Assembly: GCA_025963645.1 (NCBI GenBank)
Contig: JAOQAI010000007.1
Location: 1 to 64,000 of the forward strand
Direction: 5' to 3'
DNA from: Flaviaestuariibacter sp.
GTDB lineage: Bacteria > Bacteroidota > Bacteroidia > Chitinophagales > Chitinophagaceae
Length of the DNA: 64,000 bases
The position numbers and the translations under genes were made by a program. Each line of letters begins with the position of its first letter. The first letter of the stretch is position 1. This document shows positions 1-8,621 of the stretch, one piece after another. The notes under the pieces were generated by a model. The model was not told the DNA's origin and did no database searches. It saw nothing but the letters and a program-made list of their open reading frames with translations.

Positions 1-252
1 GCTCTACTTGCTGGAAAAACTCAATATTTAATCCCAGAGCCCTTTTGAATACTAAAAATAAAAACTACTAATTTAAACCACTGAAATACTCTCTAAGAAT
101 TAGTCCACTTTAGTTTGAAGACATACAATAATTACTACTGTCCAATGTCTATTCCTGAGAGTATCGTTTACTCGGATTTCTTAGTATTTATATATCTATG
201 TTTAGTTACTTCTTGAATAATAAGGTGCCTAAGTATTAGTAATTTGCCACTA

Positions 253-1422
253 ATGAACATAAGTCTATCTGAGAAAAAAATAAATGAGTTTAAATCTTTT
301 TATAAATTTTTTCTGCAATCAATTCAACAGAGGGATGTTGCACTCAATGATCTAAAAGTGGTACTGCAAGAATTTAAGGATAAAGGAAAGCCTTTTGGTT
401 TCCTGGATCAAGATGCAATGCGGATTCAACGAAAAGGAGAAATTGTACTTGAAAGACATTTTTCAAAAACCTTAGTTGAACTCTATAATAAAGAATTTGA
501 TCAAGTTGGTAGGCAGGGCTCTTATAAACAAGAAGCTCCTCTGATTCTTTCGATACTTGTATCGATCGCTGAATCTATGAATGATAAAGACATGCAGTTT
601 ACAACCGCGTGGAATCATAAGAAATATATTTTAGATTATACCCTTTCATGTCTCTATCATTATGGACTTCACCCTGATATATGGAAGCGTGACGAGTCAA
701 ATGTTTTTTTTAACGTATTAATAAATCATACTTATAATTCCAAAATAGTAAGAGAAGTTCATAAAATGCACTTAAATAAAACGCAATTTGAAGCTGATTT
801 TGAAAGCCTTTACAAAAAAAAGAGACGAATCAAATTTTCGGGTGAACTAATTCCTTTTTCTTCAATAAGGAAAGTATTAATTACTACGACCTTATTAAGA
901 GAAGATGAAATACCACTTTGGGCACAGAAAAGAGGTATCGAATGGAACAAAGATTACAAGAGTGAAAAGGAATTTATTTTAAGTTGTAAAGATGAAACGG
1001 ATAAATACCATCCAAATCCTGATGCGTATAGTTCATATGAAGCGTCAAAAAATAGTGAGGTAATAACTCTTTTAAATAATTATCCTCAAGCCCAAGCACC
1101 CTATTTATCTGCTTGTGAGAAGTTTAAAAAGAAAGAGTATATAAGAAATTGTATCGATGACTTAAGGTTATCCTTAGAAATGTTATTAAGAGATATTCTT
1201 CAAAATGGAAGATCTCTTGAAAACCAGCTTGGATCATTAGGTAATTATTTGAAAAACGAGGGTATAAGCAAAGAAGTGAATAATTCGTTTATTCATTTGA
1301 TAGATTTGTATTCAAAGTACAATAATAATAATGTTAAGCACAACAATAACGCTACATATAGGGAAGCAAAACTGATATTCGATCTTACCGATGCATTTAT
1401 TAAGCACCTAATTAGCCTTTAA
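253..1422 (+). CDS. Hypothetical protein with possible HEPN-like C-terminus
   Basis: This 389-residue protein is not recognised. It is rich in Lys, Asn and aromatic residues, without signal peptide or membrane segment, so probably cytoplasmic. The last 90 residues are predicted helical and contain an Asn-rich NNNNVKHNNN segment that resembles the loop around the basic-His motif of HEPN-type proteins seen in abortive-infection genes; this is a weak resemblance. An in-frame TTG occurs at 244, but the ATG at 253 is the more likely start. It stands alone, with 450 bp of non-coding DNA after it. Very low GC fits recent acquisition. Confidence 0.6.
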   Translation: MNISLSEKKINEFKSFYKFFLQSIQQRDVALNDLKVVLQEFKDKGKPFGFLDQDAMRIQRKGEIVLERHFSKTLVELYNKEFDQVGRQGSYKQEAPLILSILVSIAESMNDKDMQFTTAWNHKKYILDYTLSCLYHYGLHPDIWKRDESNVFFNVLINHTYNSKIVREVHKMHLNKTQFEADFESLYKKKRRIKFSGELIPFSSIRKVLITTTLLREDEIPLWAQKRGIEWNKDYKSEKEFILSCKDETDKYHPNPDAYSSYEASKNSEVITLLNNYPQAQAPYLSACEKFKKKEYIRNCIDDLRLSLEMLLRDILQNGRSLENQLGSLGNYLKNEGISKEVNNSFIHLIDLYSKYNNNNVKHNNNATYREAKLIFDLTDAFIKHLISL

Positions 1423-1872
1423 TATTAGTATTCAGATTATGGAAAAGATGAAAAAGTAATTTGTAAAACATCAGTTTTAGATCAAAGCACAATACTCAAT
1501 GCTCCTGCTCTATAACATTCTATATTTTGTACTTCGTATAAAACTTAGCCCCAAAGGTGTTAGGCAAACATTACGCAGTTTAGGTAGTCTATTTAATCTT
1601 AAGTACTTATCACTTATTGAAAATTCAAGATTTGGCTACAATGGGCATCGCCCTCATCCCAAACTGATTCCACTTTAGAATTTATAGATCTCAAAATCTT
1701 CTTCAATATCAAAGAACAGTATATCCATAAAAACAGGTATTAGTACGTATTTCGAATTTGAAATACATAATCTATTTTTAAGCTTTAAAGCTAGTCAATG
1801 TAATCATGCCTAACGTTCTACTGAACGCTCAAATTGCTGGAAGTAATATATTGAACTTTTCAACGAAATAGT
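1423..1872. other. 450-bp AT-rich intergenic region
   Basis: No convincing reading frame or RNA gene is seen. It holds motif copy 1 at 1731-1753 and a small inverted repeat, CGTTC-TACT-GAACG, at 1814-1827, about 45 bp before the 1873 gene. Both are candidate control sites for that gene. Confidence 0.5.
1731..1753 (+). promoter_or_regulatory. Element-wide repeat motif, copy 1
   Basis: The sequence AAACAGGTATTAGTACG is the first of seven copies of a shared motif with a GTAYTARTAC core (here 1737-1746). It lies 127 bp before the ATG of the 1873 gene, which is followed by a metallopeptidase-like gene. A binding site for a LuxR/NarL-type regulator is inferred. Confidence 0.55.
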
Positions 1873-2328
1873 ATGCATAATACAGAAGCTGATTTGCCTT
1901 CGAGTTCGGAACTTTTCAAAATGACTGGTGTCTATCGTGGAACTATAAATGACATTTATGGTAGGAAAGGTTCCATTGAGTTTGAAATATCTGGTACTGA
2001 TAAAAACTTGGAGGCAGGTCTCGAACTTGTTTTACAGGATGAAGAGGTTCCTGTAATTCTGAGAACTAAACCAGAAGGAGCTTTAAAATTTAGTTTGAAC
2101 AACGATAAGGCGGCTCGGATTAGATGCGAACTAGAGCATATTCCTCCTCCTAGGGAAAATGAGGAGGAATATGAGTGGTTACCGCTTGTCCTTGGAGGCG
2201 AGTTCGACATAACGATACAGGACGCCACTCCTTACGCTTTAGGCGTTGTATTTGGATCTATCCAAATAAGCGGTGATCCTGGTCTTGGTGCCGGTATTTT
2301 TATCGCGTGGTTATTTGATGAAAATTAA
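1873..2328 (+). CDS. Hypothetical protein, partner of metallopeptidase-like gene
   Basis: A 151-residue protein, not recognised. The sequence is rich in alternating hydrophobic and acidic residues, which suggests a beta-rich fold, with a Pro/Glu linker near residues 94-101. The C-terminus is glycine-rich and hydrophobic (GDPGLGAGIFIAWLF) and could insert in or touch a membrane. There is no signal peptide. It ends 11 bp before the HExxH protein gene, so the two are almost certainly co-transcribed and may act together. A copy of the element-wide motif lies upstream. Substrate or inhibitor of the neighbouring peptidase are both possible roles, but nothing in the sequence decides this. Confidence 0.65.
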   Translation: MHNTEADLPSSSELFKMTGVYRGTINDIYGRKGSIEFEISGTDKNLEAGLELVLQDEEVPVILRTKPEGALKFSLNNDKAARIRCELEHIPPPRENEEEYEWLPLVLGGEFDITIQDATPYALGVVFGSIQISGDPGLGAGIFIAWLFDEN

Positions 2329-2339
2329 AAAGCTTAAGA

Positions 2340-2885
2340 ATGCCAGTTTTTGATAAGTGTACTAAGACACAAATAGATCAGTTAACTAGTGCTTTTAATG
2401 CCTTAATTGATAGACCTGCTTTAACACAATTTGATAATTTGCGTGAATCAATCCGAGACAGATGGAACACTCGTAAGTTTGTTTGCGGTGCAGGTACCGG
2501 CGAGTGCAGCGGCCTAGATGGGGCGCAGAATAGTGAGCGCATTCTTATCTGCACTTTTGATACAAGACGGCTTGCAGCAGTCCTTCTGCATGAACTAGTA
2601 CATGATTGTGGAGGTTCTGAACTGGATTCAGAGGCAATAGAATACACTTGTTATGTTGGTAATGGCTCTCAACCACCAAATGGGGATGACTGGTATAAAT
2701 TCTGTAAACACACTAAAGAGTTCGAAGGCAATAAACACATAAGAGTTGCAAAATTCGTTATTTGGAATTCAACTACTGGAGATGTTTGGGTACGTAATAA
2801 CAATGGAGGAAAGCCGGAAAAGGGCACTCTTATAATCGACAAGTCAAGGTTTTTTATAGTTCCTTCCAGTCAAAAATGTTCTTGA
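2340..2885 (+). CDS. Putative zinc metallopeptidase (HExxH)
   Basis: A 181-residue protein with the zinc-peptidase signature HELVH at residues 84-88, followed by CGGSELDSEAIEY, where a Glu or Asp could be the third zinc ligand as in gluzincins or aspzincins. Several Cys residues flank the site. No signal peptide is visible, so it either acts inside the cell or leaves by another route. It follows the 1873 gene by 11 bp. The exact peptidase family is not recognised; SprT-like and M35-like proteins share similar spacing. The catalytic assignment rests on the single motif. Confidence 0.6.
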   Translation: MPVFDKCTKTQIDQLTSAFNALIDRPALTQFDNLRESIRDRWNTRKFVCGAGTGECSGLDGAQNSERILICTFDTRRLAAVLLHELVHDCGGSELDSEAIEYTCYVGNGSQPPNGDDWYKFCKHTKEFEGNKHIRVAKFVIWNSTTGDVWVRNNNGGKPEKGTLIIDKSRFFIVPSSQKCS

Positions 2886-3188
2886 TCTGTTAGATCGGCT
2901 ACAGTAAAGATCTATTTCTAATTCGCGTTGTTCAGTACTTAGTAGATGTTCTAAAATTTCTTTAAGAGGGGATAACTTTATTTTTTAAAGTTGGTTTATC
3001 AGTTCCCATTTTTGCATTATTCAATCTAATTTCCTGTGGGCACCTCTGCAGCGATAGCAAACTCCAGATAACTCTATTTATATATATCCGTTACCCAAAA
3101 TTTCTCTTTCAAGACTAGTATCTATTGGGTATAATGAGTGACATTTGTTTTCGAAAGGTTCGAAACGAAGTATTACTAACTGTTAAGT
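2886..3188. other. 303-bp intergenic region
   Basis: No gene is seen. A short inverted repeat around TTCGAAAGGTTCGAA lies about 30 bp before the ATG of the AAA ATPase gene and could be an operator. Confidence 0.4.
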
Positions 3189-5585
3189 ATGATTCAGAAA
3201 ATTGTCAGTCTAACTTCGGTGGGCAAGTTCAAAGCTTACCAGGCTAGTGGAGATGTGTGCTTTAAGAAACTAACTGCTATTTATGCCGACAATGGTAGTG
3301 GTAAAACTACTTTGGCCGCTATATTCAGGTCGCTTACAACCGGAAATGTAGATTCCATAAAGAAGCGCAAATCTATTGGCGCTACTTTGCCGCAAGCTGC
3401 ACAAATAATCGAGCAGATTAATGGCGGTACTGCTTACCACACACTTCGGGCTGCTGGATGGTCTGTCGTATTGCCCGGAATTGAAGTGTTCGATATTCAT
3501 TTCATTAATTCCAATGTTTTTTCCGGGTGTGATTTTACAGATGACCAGAAGAAACAGCTGTACCAGTTTGTAATCGGTGCTCAAGGTGTGGCTATTCAAC
3601 AGCAGATAGAGCAAAACAAAACTAATAAAGCGGCGTCTAGGCAGAAATTAGATGCTTTGGAGCAGCAGCTTATTCATGCCGTCGGCTGTGGTTTGGTAAA
3701 AGACAAACTAGCTCGGTTTTATTCAATTCGGTCCGTCGCTTCGGATATCGATGCGCAAATTGCTGTGGCAGAAGCGGCCTTGGTTAGCGCAAATGCAAGT
3801 TCAACTATCCAACGGTTACCCAGCTTAATGCCTCTTTTGCCGTTACCTGCACCTTTGGATTTTCGGCTAGTCACCGCAGACTTGGCGGCTACTACCAAAA
3901 CAATTCAAGATCAAGCTTTACAGACACTTTTCGAAGTCCATTGTAAAGATTTAAATGATAATTCAATAACAGCACCTGAGCCTTGGTTGAAGGCAGGTTT
4001 CCTCTATTATGAGACAATAAGAGAGGGTGCAAGTGAAGAGGTGCCTATGAACCTTCATTGCCCATTTTGCAAGCAGCAGGTTGGAGACAGTTTGGAAGTT
4101 ATAAAAGCATACGCTTCAAAATTCAATGATGATTTTAATAGTTTGGTCCAACGGTTGAGCGACTATTGGAGTATCCTTAATAATTTTAAGTTTGATGCGC
4201 TTATTCAGCAGCTGAGAGGAATTGTAGATAATAACATTACCATCATAGGCTCATGGGCAGCGCATTTGCCTATCACTACCATTCCGCCAGTAATTGCTGT
4301 TTCTCCTGACGCACTTTTGGCGAATGAAAACATTGGCCTTAGCCTAAAAGCAATCGAGCAGAAGATTGGCAACCCGTCTCTTCCTGTTGGGTTTGAATGC
4401 TTTAGTACCTTACAGAACTGCATTGATAAGATCAATGTAGGAGTAGTGGTTTATAATCGTTTAGTTACTGACTACAATTCAGCAATCCAAGCTTTCAAAG
4501 CTGGGATTAAACCTGTAGCCGAAGCGCAAGAGGCTGTAAACCGGTTGAAGCGATCGCAAAAGCGGTTCCAAGCTAATATCGATGCCCTGTGCAGACAAAT
4601 TGCAAGTGAGAAACTTCAATTAAAGAGACTTGAAGATGCGTATCCAATCTTAGTACAACAACAAGAAGCCGCTGCCTCAGCATTTTTTACCTTATATCGT
4701 GATCGTATTAATCACTACCTCGGTACTGTTTTTCAAACACCCTTTCAGATCGACAATGTTAGGCATGTAGCTCCCCAAGGTCGCGCTACTCAAAGCCGCA
4801 TGGCTTATGAGTTGACTATTAACGGTCAGCCGATTTCATTTGATAATACTCAAAATCATAATACGAAGGACTGTTTGAGTGAGGGTGACAAGAGCACTCT
4901 TGCATTCGCTTTCTTCCTTGCAAAGCTTGATGTAGATCCTAATAAGTCGGATAAGATACTTGTATTCGATGACCCGCTTTCAAGCTTTGATCGAAACAGG
5001 CGTTTGATGACGGTGCAGACATTGCGCAATCTTTTGGATGATGTGAAGCAAGTTATAGTGCTTAGTCACAACGAACATTTTTTGCATGCTTTGTTGAGTA
5101 GTGTGGAAAGGAGCGGCAGGAAAGAATTAGGTATCGTACAAAATGCTCTTACTCAGGAATCAACAATTACGGAAATCTCTATTGAGAAAATGGTTGAGCA
5201 TGACTATTTCAAGCATGTGAATGAGTTGGAAGAGTTTTTACGAAGTGCCGATCTAACTAAGAAAGAGATTGTTCTCGGTCTTATGCGCAATGTCCTTGAG
5301 TCACATTTAAGATTTAAGTTCTACCGTCAACTTCCTAGAGACCAAAACACATTGGGTACTCTTATTTCCACACTTGATACTAGTGGCGTACCATTTCGAG
5401 ATAATGCAAATAGGGCAGACATAATTAGGAGACTAAGGTTAATCAACGGAATATCCTGCAAGCCTCATCATGGTGAGCCGACACCTGACTATAACCTGCT
5501 TGGGATGGACCCCCAGAGTATAACTGCCACAGAACTTGCCCAGGAAGTGCAAGCAACACTTCAATTGATTGACAGTCGGCTTTAA
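3189..5585 (+). CDS. AAA_13-family ATPase, PrrC/RloC-like
   Basis: A 798-residue ABC-type (SMC/Rad50-like) ATPase. Walker A is ADNGSGKTT at about residues 34-42, the ABC signature LSEGDKST at about 563-570 and Walker B LVFDDPLSSFD at about 591-601, so the head domain is split by a helical insert. The insert holds HCPFCKQQ near 291, like the zinc-hook or CxxC loops of this family. The C-terminal 130 residues contain RNVLESH near 700, which fits the Arg-x3-Glu spacing of the PrrC/RloC anticodon nuclease, and end with a helical segment holding two His. Such proteins cut tRNA or block phage growth when DNA integrity is disturbed. A defence or element-stability role is inferred. No hsd genes are adjacent, so it resembles stand-alone RloC more than PrrC. 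Confidence 0.75.
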   Translation: MIQKIVSLTSVGKFKAYQASGDVCFKKLTAIYADNGSGKTTLAAIFRSLTTGNVDSIKKRKSIGATLPQAAQIIEQINGGTAYHTLRAAGWSVVLPGIEVFDIHFINSNVFSGCDFTDDQKKQLYQFVIGAQGVAIQQQIEQNKTNKAASRQKLDALEQQLIHAVGCGLVKDKLARFYSIRSVASDIDAQIAVAEAALVSANASSTIQRLPSLMPLLPLPAPLDFRLVTADLAATTKTIQDQALQTLFEVHCKDLNDNSITAPEPWLKAGFLYYETIREGASEEVPMNLHCPFCKQQVGDSLEVIKAYASKFNDDFNSLVQRLSDYWSILNNFKFDALIQQLRGIVDNNITIIGSWAAHLPITTIPPVIAVSPDALLANENIGLSLKAIEQKIGNPSLPVGFECFSTLQNCIDKINVGVVVYNRLVTDYNSAIQAFKAGIKPVAEAQEAVNRLKRSQKRFQANIDALCRQIASEKLQLKRLEDAYPILVQQQEAAASAFFTLYRDRINHYLGTVFQTPFQIDNVRHVAPQGRATQSRMAYELTINGQPISFDNTQNHNTKDCLSEGDKSTLAFAFFLAKLDVDPNKSDKILVFDDPLSSFDRNRRLMTVQTLRNLLDDVKQVIVLSHNEHFLHALLSSVERSGRKELGIVQNALTQESTITEISIEKMVEHDYFKHVNELEEFLRSADLTKKEIVLGLMRNVLESHLRFKFYRQLPRDQNTLGTLISTLDTSGVPFRDNANRADIIRRLRLINGISCKPHHGEPTPDYNLLGMDPQSITATELAQEVQATLQLIDSRL

Positions 5586-5751
5586 TTTTGGCTTTTCTTC
5601 CTGATTTGTTTGTTTACCCATTCCGCTATTGCGCTCCAATAGGTTGGATAGATTTCTTTTGGTAATATCTGGAAGAGAAAACTAAGCCTGAAAAGATTTT
5701 CAAGACTTGGTATTGCTGACCCTTTTTCTGCGAATGAGAAATTCGGTCGGT

Positions 5752-5809
5752 CTTTAAGCGTAAGGTCTCTCTACTTTTAAAATTCTTATGGTATATTTTT
5801 AGTCCTTTT
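5752..5809 (+). promoter_or_regulatory. Probable ECF-type promoter, copy 1
   Basis: This 58-bp block begins CTTTAAGCGTAA and ends TTTTTAGTCCTTTT. It matches, in 53 of 58 positions, the reverse complement of 8442-8499, the block upstream of the ECF sigma gene. Both copies point at their downstream gene. The best explanation is a promoter read by the element's own ECF sigma factor. It drives the 70-residue protein gene at 5918 through a leader that holds a conserved hairpin. Confidence 0.65.
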
Positions 5810-5821
5810 TTATGTTAGGAA

Positions 5822-5857
5822 GCACAACGAAGTCCTGCCTGTAAAGCTCTGTTGTGC
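5822..5857 (+). repeat. Hairpin with CTGCCTG loop, copy 1
   Basis: Arms GCACAAC (5822-5828) and GTTGTGC (5851-5857) enclose a loop with CTGCCTG. A near-identical hairpin lies on the minus strand at 8622-8663. Here it falls in the expected 5' leader of the 70-residue protein gene. Function unknown; a leader structure, a protein-binding site or a small repeat element are possible. Confidence 0.5.
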
Positions 5858-5917
5858 GTCCATCTCCCGTGATTTCGGCTCAAGTTTTGTGAGTTTAAAG
5901 AAAAAGGGAGGTAATAT

Positions 5918-6130
5918 ATGGGAAAGTTTAAAGATTCCGACCTTCAGGAATATCAAAAAGAAAACGAAGGCAGCGCCGATTCCAGTAGTAAAATTGCAGC
6001 GGCTGGGCACCAGGCTAGAGATGACATGCAGGAAGATGGAGGGATGCCAGAACGGCAAGAAACAAAAATCGACGCAGGGTATGAAAAACTTGCTGATGAT
6101 GCCGTTAAAGGGGGCAACTCAAGCAAATAG
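5918..6130 (+). CDS. Small hydrophilic protein, probable ECF sigma target
   Basis: A 70-residue, highly charged protein with many Glu, Asp, Lys, Ser and Gly residues, no Cys, no hydrophobic core and no signal peptide; probably disordered or helical in solution. A purine-rich GGGAGG sits just before the ATG, an unusually good ribosome-binding site for this phylum, which decides the start. The upstream block at 5752-5809 is shared with the ECF sigma gene, so it is likely part of that sigma factor's regulon. Small acidic stress-type proteins are common in this group, but no family is recognised. Confidence 0.7.
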   Translation: MGKFKDSDLQEYQKENEGSADSSSKIAAAGHQARDDMQEDGGMPERQETKIDAGYEKLADDAVKGGNSSK

Positions 6131-6175
6131 CTATTTAAGTATAGGGATGTATACTCCCTATACTTTTTATTCGTT

Positions 6176-6490
6176 TTGTGGTATTTATGGAATATTGTGA
6201 TTCCTAAAAAAGAAGAAGAGAATTATCTATTTACTACATCATCGGTGGCAACGTTATTCGAACTGTATCGCCCCATTATTGTGTTGCTCCTAGAAAGAAT
6301 CGAACCCCGTTCAACTCTTACTTATGAAATAATTGTGTCAGATCTGGAGGAAGAACTACGAAAAGCACTTCAACTATATAAAGACAACGAGCAATATTTG
6401 AAAGATTTTCGATTTTCCAGTTATTACTTTTCTTATTTCAAAGAATATGTAAATCAGCAAATTGATCGAGGCTTGTTGAGAATAAAATAA
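6176..6490 (+). CDS. Hypothetical protein
   Basis: Up to 104 residues, unrecognised. The frame opens with TTG at 6176; a GTG at 6197 that starts at V-I-P-K-K is a plausible alternative. Residues 20-45 are hydrophobic with ELYRPIIVLLLERI, and the rest is Tyr, Glu and Lys rich and helical. No signal peptide is clear. It lies 45 bp after the 70-residue protein gene. Real coding is likely from amino-acid composition, but no function can be proposed. Confidence 0.4.
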   Translation: MWYLWNIVIPKKEEENYLFTTSSVATLFELYRPIIVLLLERIEPRSTLTYEIIVSDLEEELRKALQLYKDNEQYLKDFRFSSYYFSYFKEYVNQQIDRGLLRIK

Positions 6491-6491
6491 A

Positions 6492-6740
6492 TTGTACAAT
6501 TGTAGGACTCACGAATTATTGTTCGGGCATAAAGATCAAAAACATTTTATAGTTGATGATAGATGGCTTAAATATCAATTAAAACGAGAGTATGGATCAA
6601 TTCGGATTGGTCACAAAGAAAATGGGCCGTACCCACAAGTTATTCAAAAGGTTAAATACAAATTGACCATCGTTGCTTTTTATTCCGAATTAAGAGTTTT
6701 AGAGATATTATGTAAGTCAGCAACTTCTTTTTGGACTTGA
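6492..6740 (+). CDS. Doubtful short reading frame
   Basis: An 82-residue frame with a TTG start two bases after the previous stop. The composition is protein-like up to about residue 68 (VDDRWLKYQLKREYGS), then becomes unconvincing. It might be the 3' part of a gene broken by mutation or a chance frame. No family recognised. Confidence 0.2.
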   Translation: MYNCRTHELLFGHKDQKHFIVDDRWLKYQLKREYGSIRIGHKENGPYPQVIQKVKYKLTIVAFYSELRVLEILCKSATSFWT

Positions 6741-7066
6741 TTCCAGAAGCAATCACTCCTATACATTTCTAATGCTTTTGAAGCTTTATTCACCTTTAAA
6801 GAATTTGCTACTTCTGGATGATTCAAAATCTTGTCTCTGAGGGGCACTATAGAGACAAAGTATTGATGGCCGCTGTGCCTTGCAAACAAAACAGGTACTA
6901 ATACTGATTGTCTTTCTCAAATAGCAATTATACCTTTCTTCTCTAAACTAGCGTCATGAGGATAAGGGGCTATAACTTCCTTACTGCACTTCTATAATCC
7001 GTTGCTTAATCGATAATTAAGTTTTGAAATGTGAAGTTTTTTACTACCTAAGTCAATCAATTAATT
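6741..7066. other. 326-bp intergenic region
   Basis: No supported gene. It contains copy 2 of the element-wide motif at 6888-6910. A minus-strand frame at 6680-6889 is possible but was not accepted. Confidence 0.4.
6888..6910 (+). promoter_or_regulatory. Element-wide repeat motif, copy 2
   Basis: AAAACAGGTACTAATACTG, with core GTACTAATAC at 6895-6904, 163 bp before the ATG at 7067. It has the same orientation as copies 1, 3, 5 and 7. Confidence 0.55.
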
Positions 7067-7405
7067 ATGCTACACCTACTTGAGAAAATGAAACGTAGCG
7101 TATTGGCTTCAAATGAAGTTAAACACGATAAACACCAGGATATTCTAAGCGACTACCAACATTTTGTTGATAGTATAGTCAAGGCTTACAAAAGCCGTTT
7201 TGAAGAGCTTGAAAAAGATGATAGGCAAGAGTTGTTTAAAGAATATTTTAAAGTGTTTTATGATGAAGCGGCAGGAGAAGCCCAACGTATTGATCGCTTC
7301 TATATCGCTCATGGTCGAGATGATAGCAAGCTACGCAATGACATGCAGAAAATCTGTGAACAGGGACTTGCAGATTTCCATGCATTGACGATGCAATGCG
7401 TCTAA
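7067..7405 (+). CDS. Hypothetical protein, helical and charged
   Basis: A 112-residue soluble protein, rich in Lys, Asp, Glu and aromatic residues, predicted almost fully helical. No signal, membrane segment or known motif. A second ATG at 7088 (M-K-R-S-V-L) is an alternative start. It is convergent with the ArsR-type regulator gene, leaving only three bases between the two stops. Motif copy 2 lies upstream. Function unknown. Confidence 0.6.
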   Translation: MLHLLEKMKRSVLASNEVKHDKHQDILSDYQHFVDSIVKAYKSRFEELEKDDRQELFKEYFKVFYDEAAGEAQRIDRFYIAHGRDDSKLRNDMQKICEQGLADFHALTMQCV

Positions 7406-7408
7406 GCC

Positions 7409-7729
7409 TTATTTACCATTTATAGCCGCACATAACTCCTGCACATCATTCACCCGCTCATAATTAATCGCGTAGTAGATGCATTTACCTTCACGTGTCG
7501 TACTAACTAAGCCTGCTTTGCGTAGAATAGCTAAATGCTGGGAGGCAACGGACTGTTCTAGGCGAAGCTTCACGTAAATATCGGTCACAGTAATGCCTTT
7601 ACGCTTATGCAAAAGTTGCATGATCTGCTGGCGCAACTTGTGGTTTATGGCTCTTAGTATCAGTGCACTTTTCTTTAAATTAAGTATCTCGATGCGCAGT
7701 TCGTCCTGTGTAGCTGAATTGGTTGTCAT
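7409..7729 (-). CDS. ArsR-type winged-helix regulator
   Basis: A 106-residue DNA-binding regulator. Residues 28-95 carry the ArsR-type winged helix, with NHKLRQQIMQLLHKRKG, then the recognition helix SVASQHLAILRKAGLV and the wing REGKCIYYAI. The CxC metal-binding site of ArsR/SmtB proteins in the alpha-3 helix (ELCVCD) is absent, so it probably senses something other than a metal. It is encoded 76 bp after the ECF sigma gene on the same strand and may be co-transcribed with it. Target genes are not evident. Confidence 0.8.
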   Translation of the reverse strand: MTTNSATQDELRIEILNLKKSALILRAINHKLRQQIMQLLHKRKGITVTDIYVKLRLEQSVASQHLAILRKAGLVSTTREGKCIYYAINYERVNDVQELCAAINGK

Positions 7730-7804
7730 CCCGTTAAGGTAATCAAATAATATTTTCCGATTATGTAAAAAACGGCTTTTTCTTCCAACAAATCATTGAG
7801 TGTT

Positions 7805-8398
7805 TCAATTAAGCGTCGAGTTTCCGTTTTCCATGCAATACAGCAGGACAGTGATGTAGGGGAACTGTTTTTTGAGAATTTGAATAGCTCTTGCCCGCTG
7901 GCTTTTAACGGTGCTGATGGAAATCTTTAAGTCACGGGCGATCTCTTTAATACTTTTCCCCTCTATATAAATGAGCTCGAATATCACCCTTGCCTTGGGT
8001 GGCAACACTTTTCGGCTATCAAGAAGGTTGCGAAGAAGTTCCGCCTCAATCATCCTATGAAGTGTTGTCTGCTCCAACAAGTTCAATTCTTGCGGAAAGC
8101 CCATGGCATGCTTGGCTACCACTTTTCGCTTGCGCAACGCATTTATGCAAGCATTTTTTACGGTGGTGTAAAGAAAAGCTTTGATACTCCCAGGCTTTTC
8201 CAATGCCTCACGGTGGTTCCAGAGTTTGATAAATGCCTCTGTTGCTACATCTTCCGCCTCCAATGTGTCCCCTAGGATGGTGTAAGCAAAATAGGCAAGG
8301 GGCTTGTAATGCGCGTGAAAGAAGAAGTCTAGGGCACCCTGCTCTCCTTTTTGCATTCGTCGAAATCTCTGGGCCTCTATAGGTATAATTGCAATCAC
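7805..8398 (-). CDS. ECF-type RNA polymerase sigma factor
   Basis: A 197-residue sigma-70-family protein of the type abundant in Bacteroidota. Region 2 is residues 20-90, with HYKPLAYFAYTILGD, AEDVATEAFIKLW and FLYTTVKNACINALRKRK. Region 4 is 120-180, with LPPKARVIFELIYIEGKSIKEIA and STVKSQRARAIQILK. No anti-sigma gene or SusC/D pair follows. Upstream on the same strand, 8442-8499 repeats a block also found before the 70-residue protein gene, which points to autoregulation. Likely role: switching on a small set of element genes. Confidence 0.85.
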   Translation of the reverse strand: MIAIIPIEAQRFRRMQKGEQGALDFFFHAHYKPLAYFAYTILGDTLEAEDVATEAFIKLWNHREALEKPGSIKAFLYTTVKNACINALRKRKVVAKHAMGFPQELNLLEQTTLHRMIEAELLRNLLDSRKVLPPKARVIFELIYIEGKSIKEIARDLKISISTVKSQRARAIQILKKQFPYITVLLYCMENGNSTLN

Positions 8399-8441
8399 TT
8401 TTTACAATTTGGGCTAATGGGATAAGACGCACAAATCCATC

Positions 8442-8499
8442 AAAAGGACTAAAAATATACAGTAAGAATTTTAAAAGTAGAAAGATTTTACGCTTAAAG
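8442..8499 (-). promoter_or_regulatory. Probable ECF-type promoter, copy 2 (autoregulatory)
   Basis: On the minus strand this block starts CTTTAAGCGTAA and ends 44 bp before the ECF sigma start codon. It is the same length (58 bp) as 5752-5809, with only five mismatches, grouped at positions 13-14, 18 and 38-39. The conserved parts are candidate -35 and -10 regions of an ECF promoter. Confidence 0.65.
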
Positions 8500-8621
8500 G
8501 CATGGCAAAGTCGAAGACATTATGGGTATAGACAATGATATTTTGTTAGGCACATCAGTAATAATATACCTTTTGTAGAACTCTTATCTTAAACTATAAG
8601 ATGTTTTTGCCCTTATGTTAT

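Noticed and set aside
233-242. Possible eighth copy of the shared motif (GTATTAGTAA)
   Set aside because: Only the core resembles it; the AACAGG flank is missing and it lies 11 bp from the start codon, too close for the pattern of the other copies.
6680-6889. Minus-strand frame of 69 codons next to motif copy 2
   Set aside because: It has partly protein-like composition but no ATG start, no family match, and overlaps another doubtful frame. It could be a gene remnant; the evidence is too weak.
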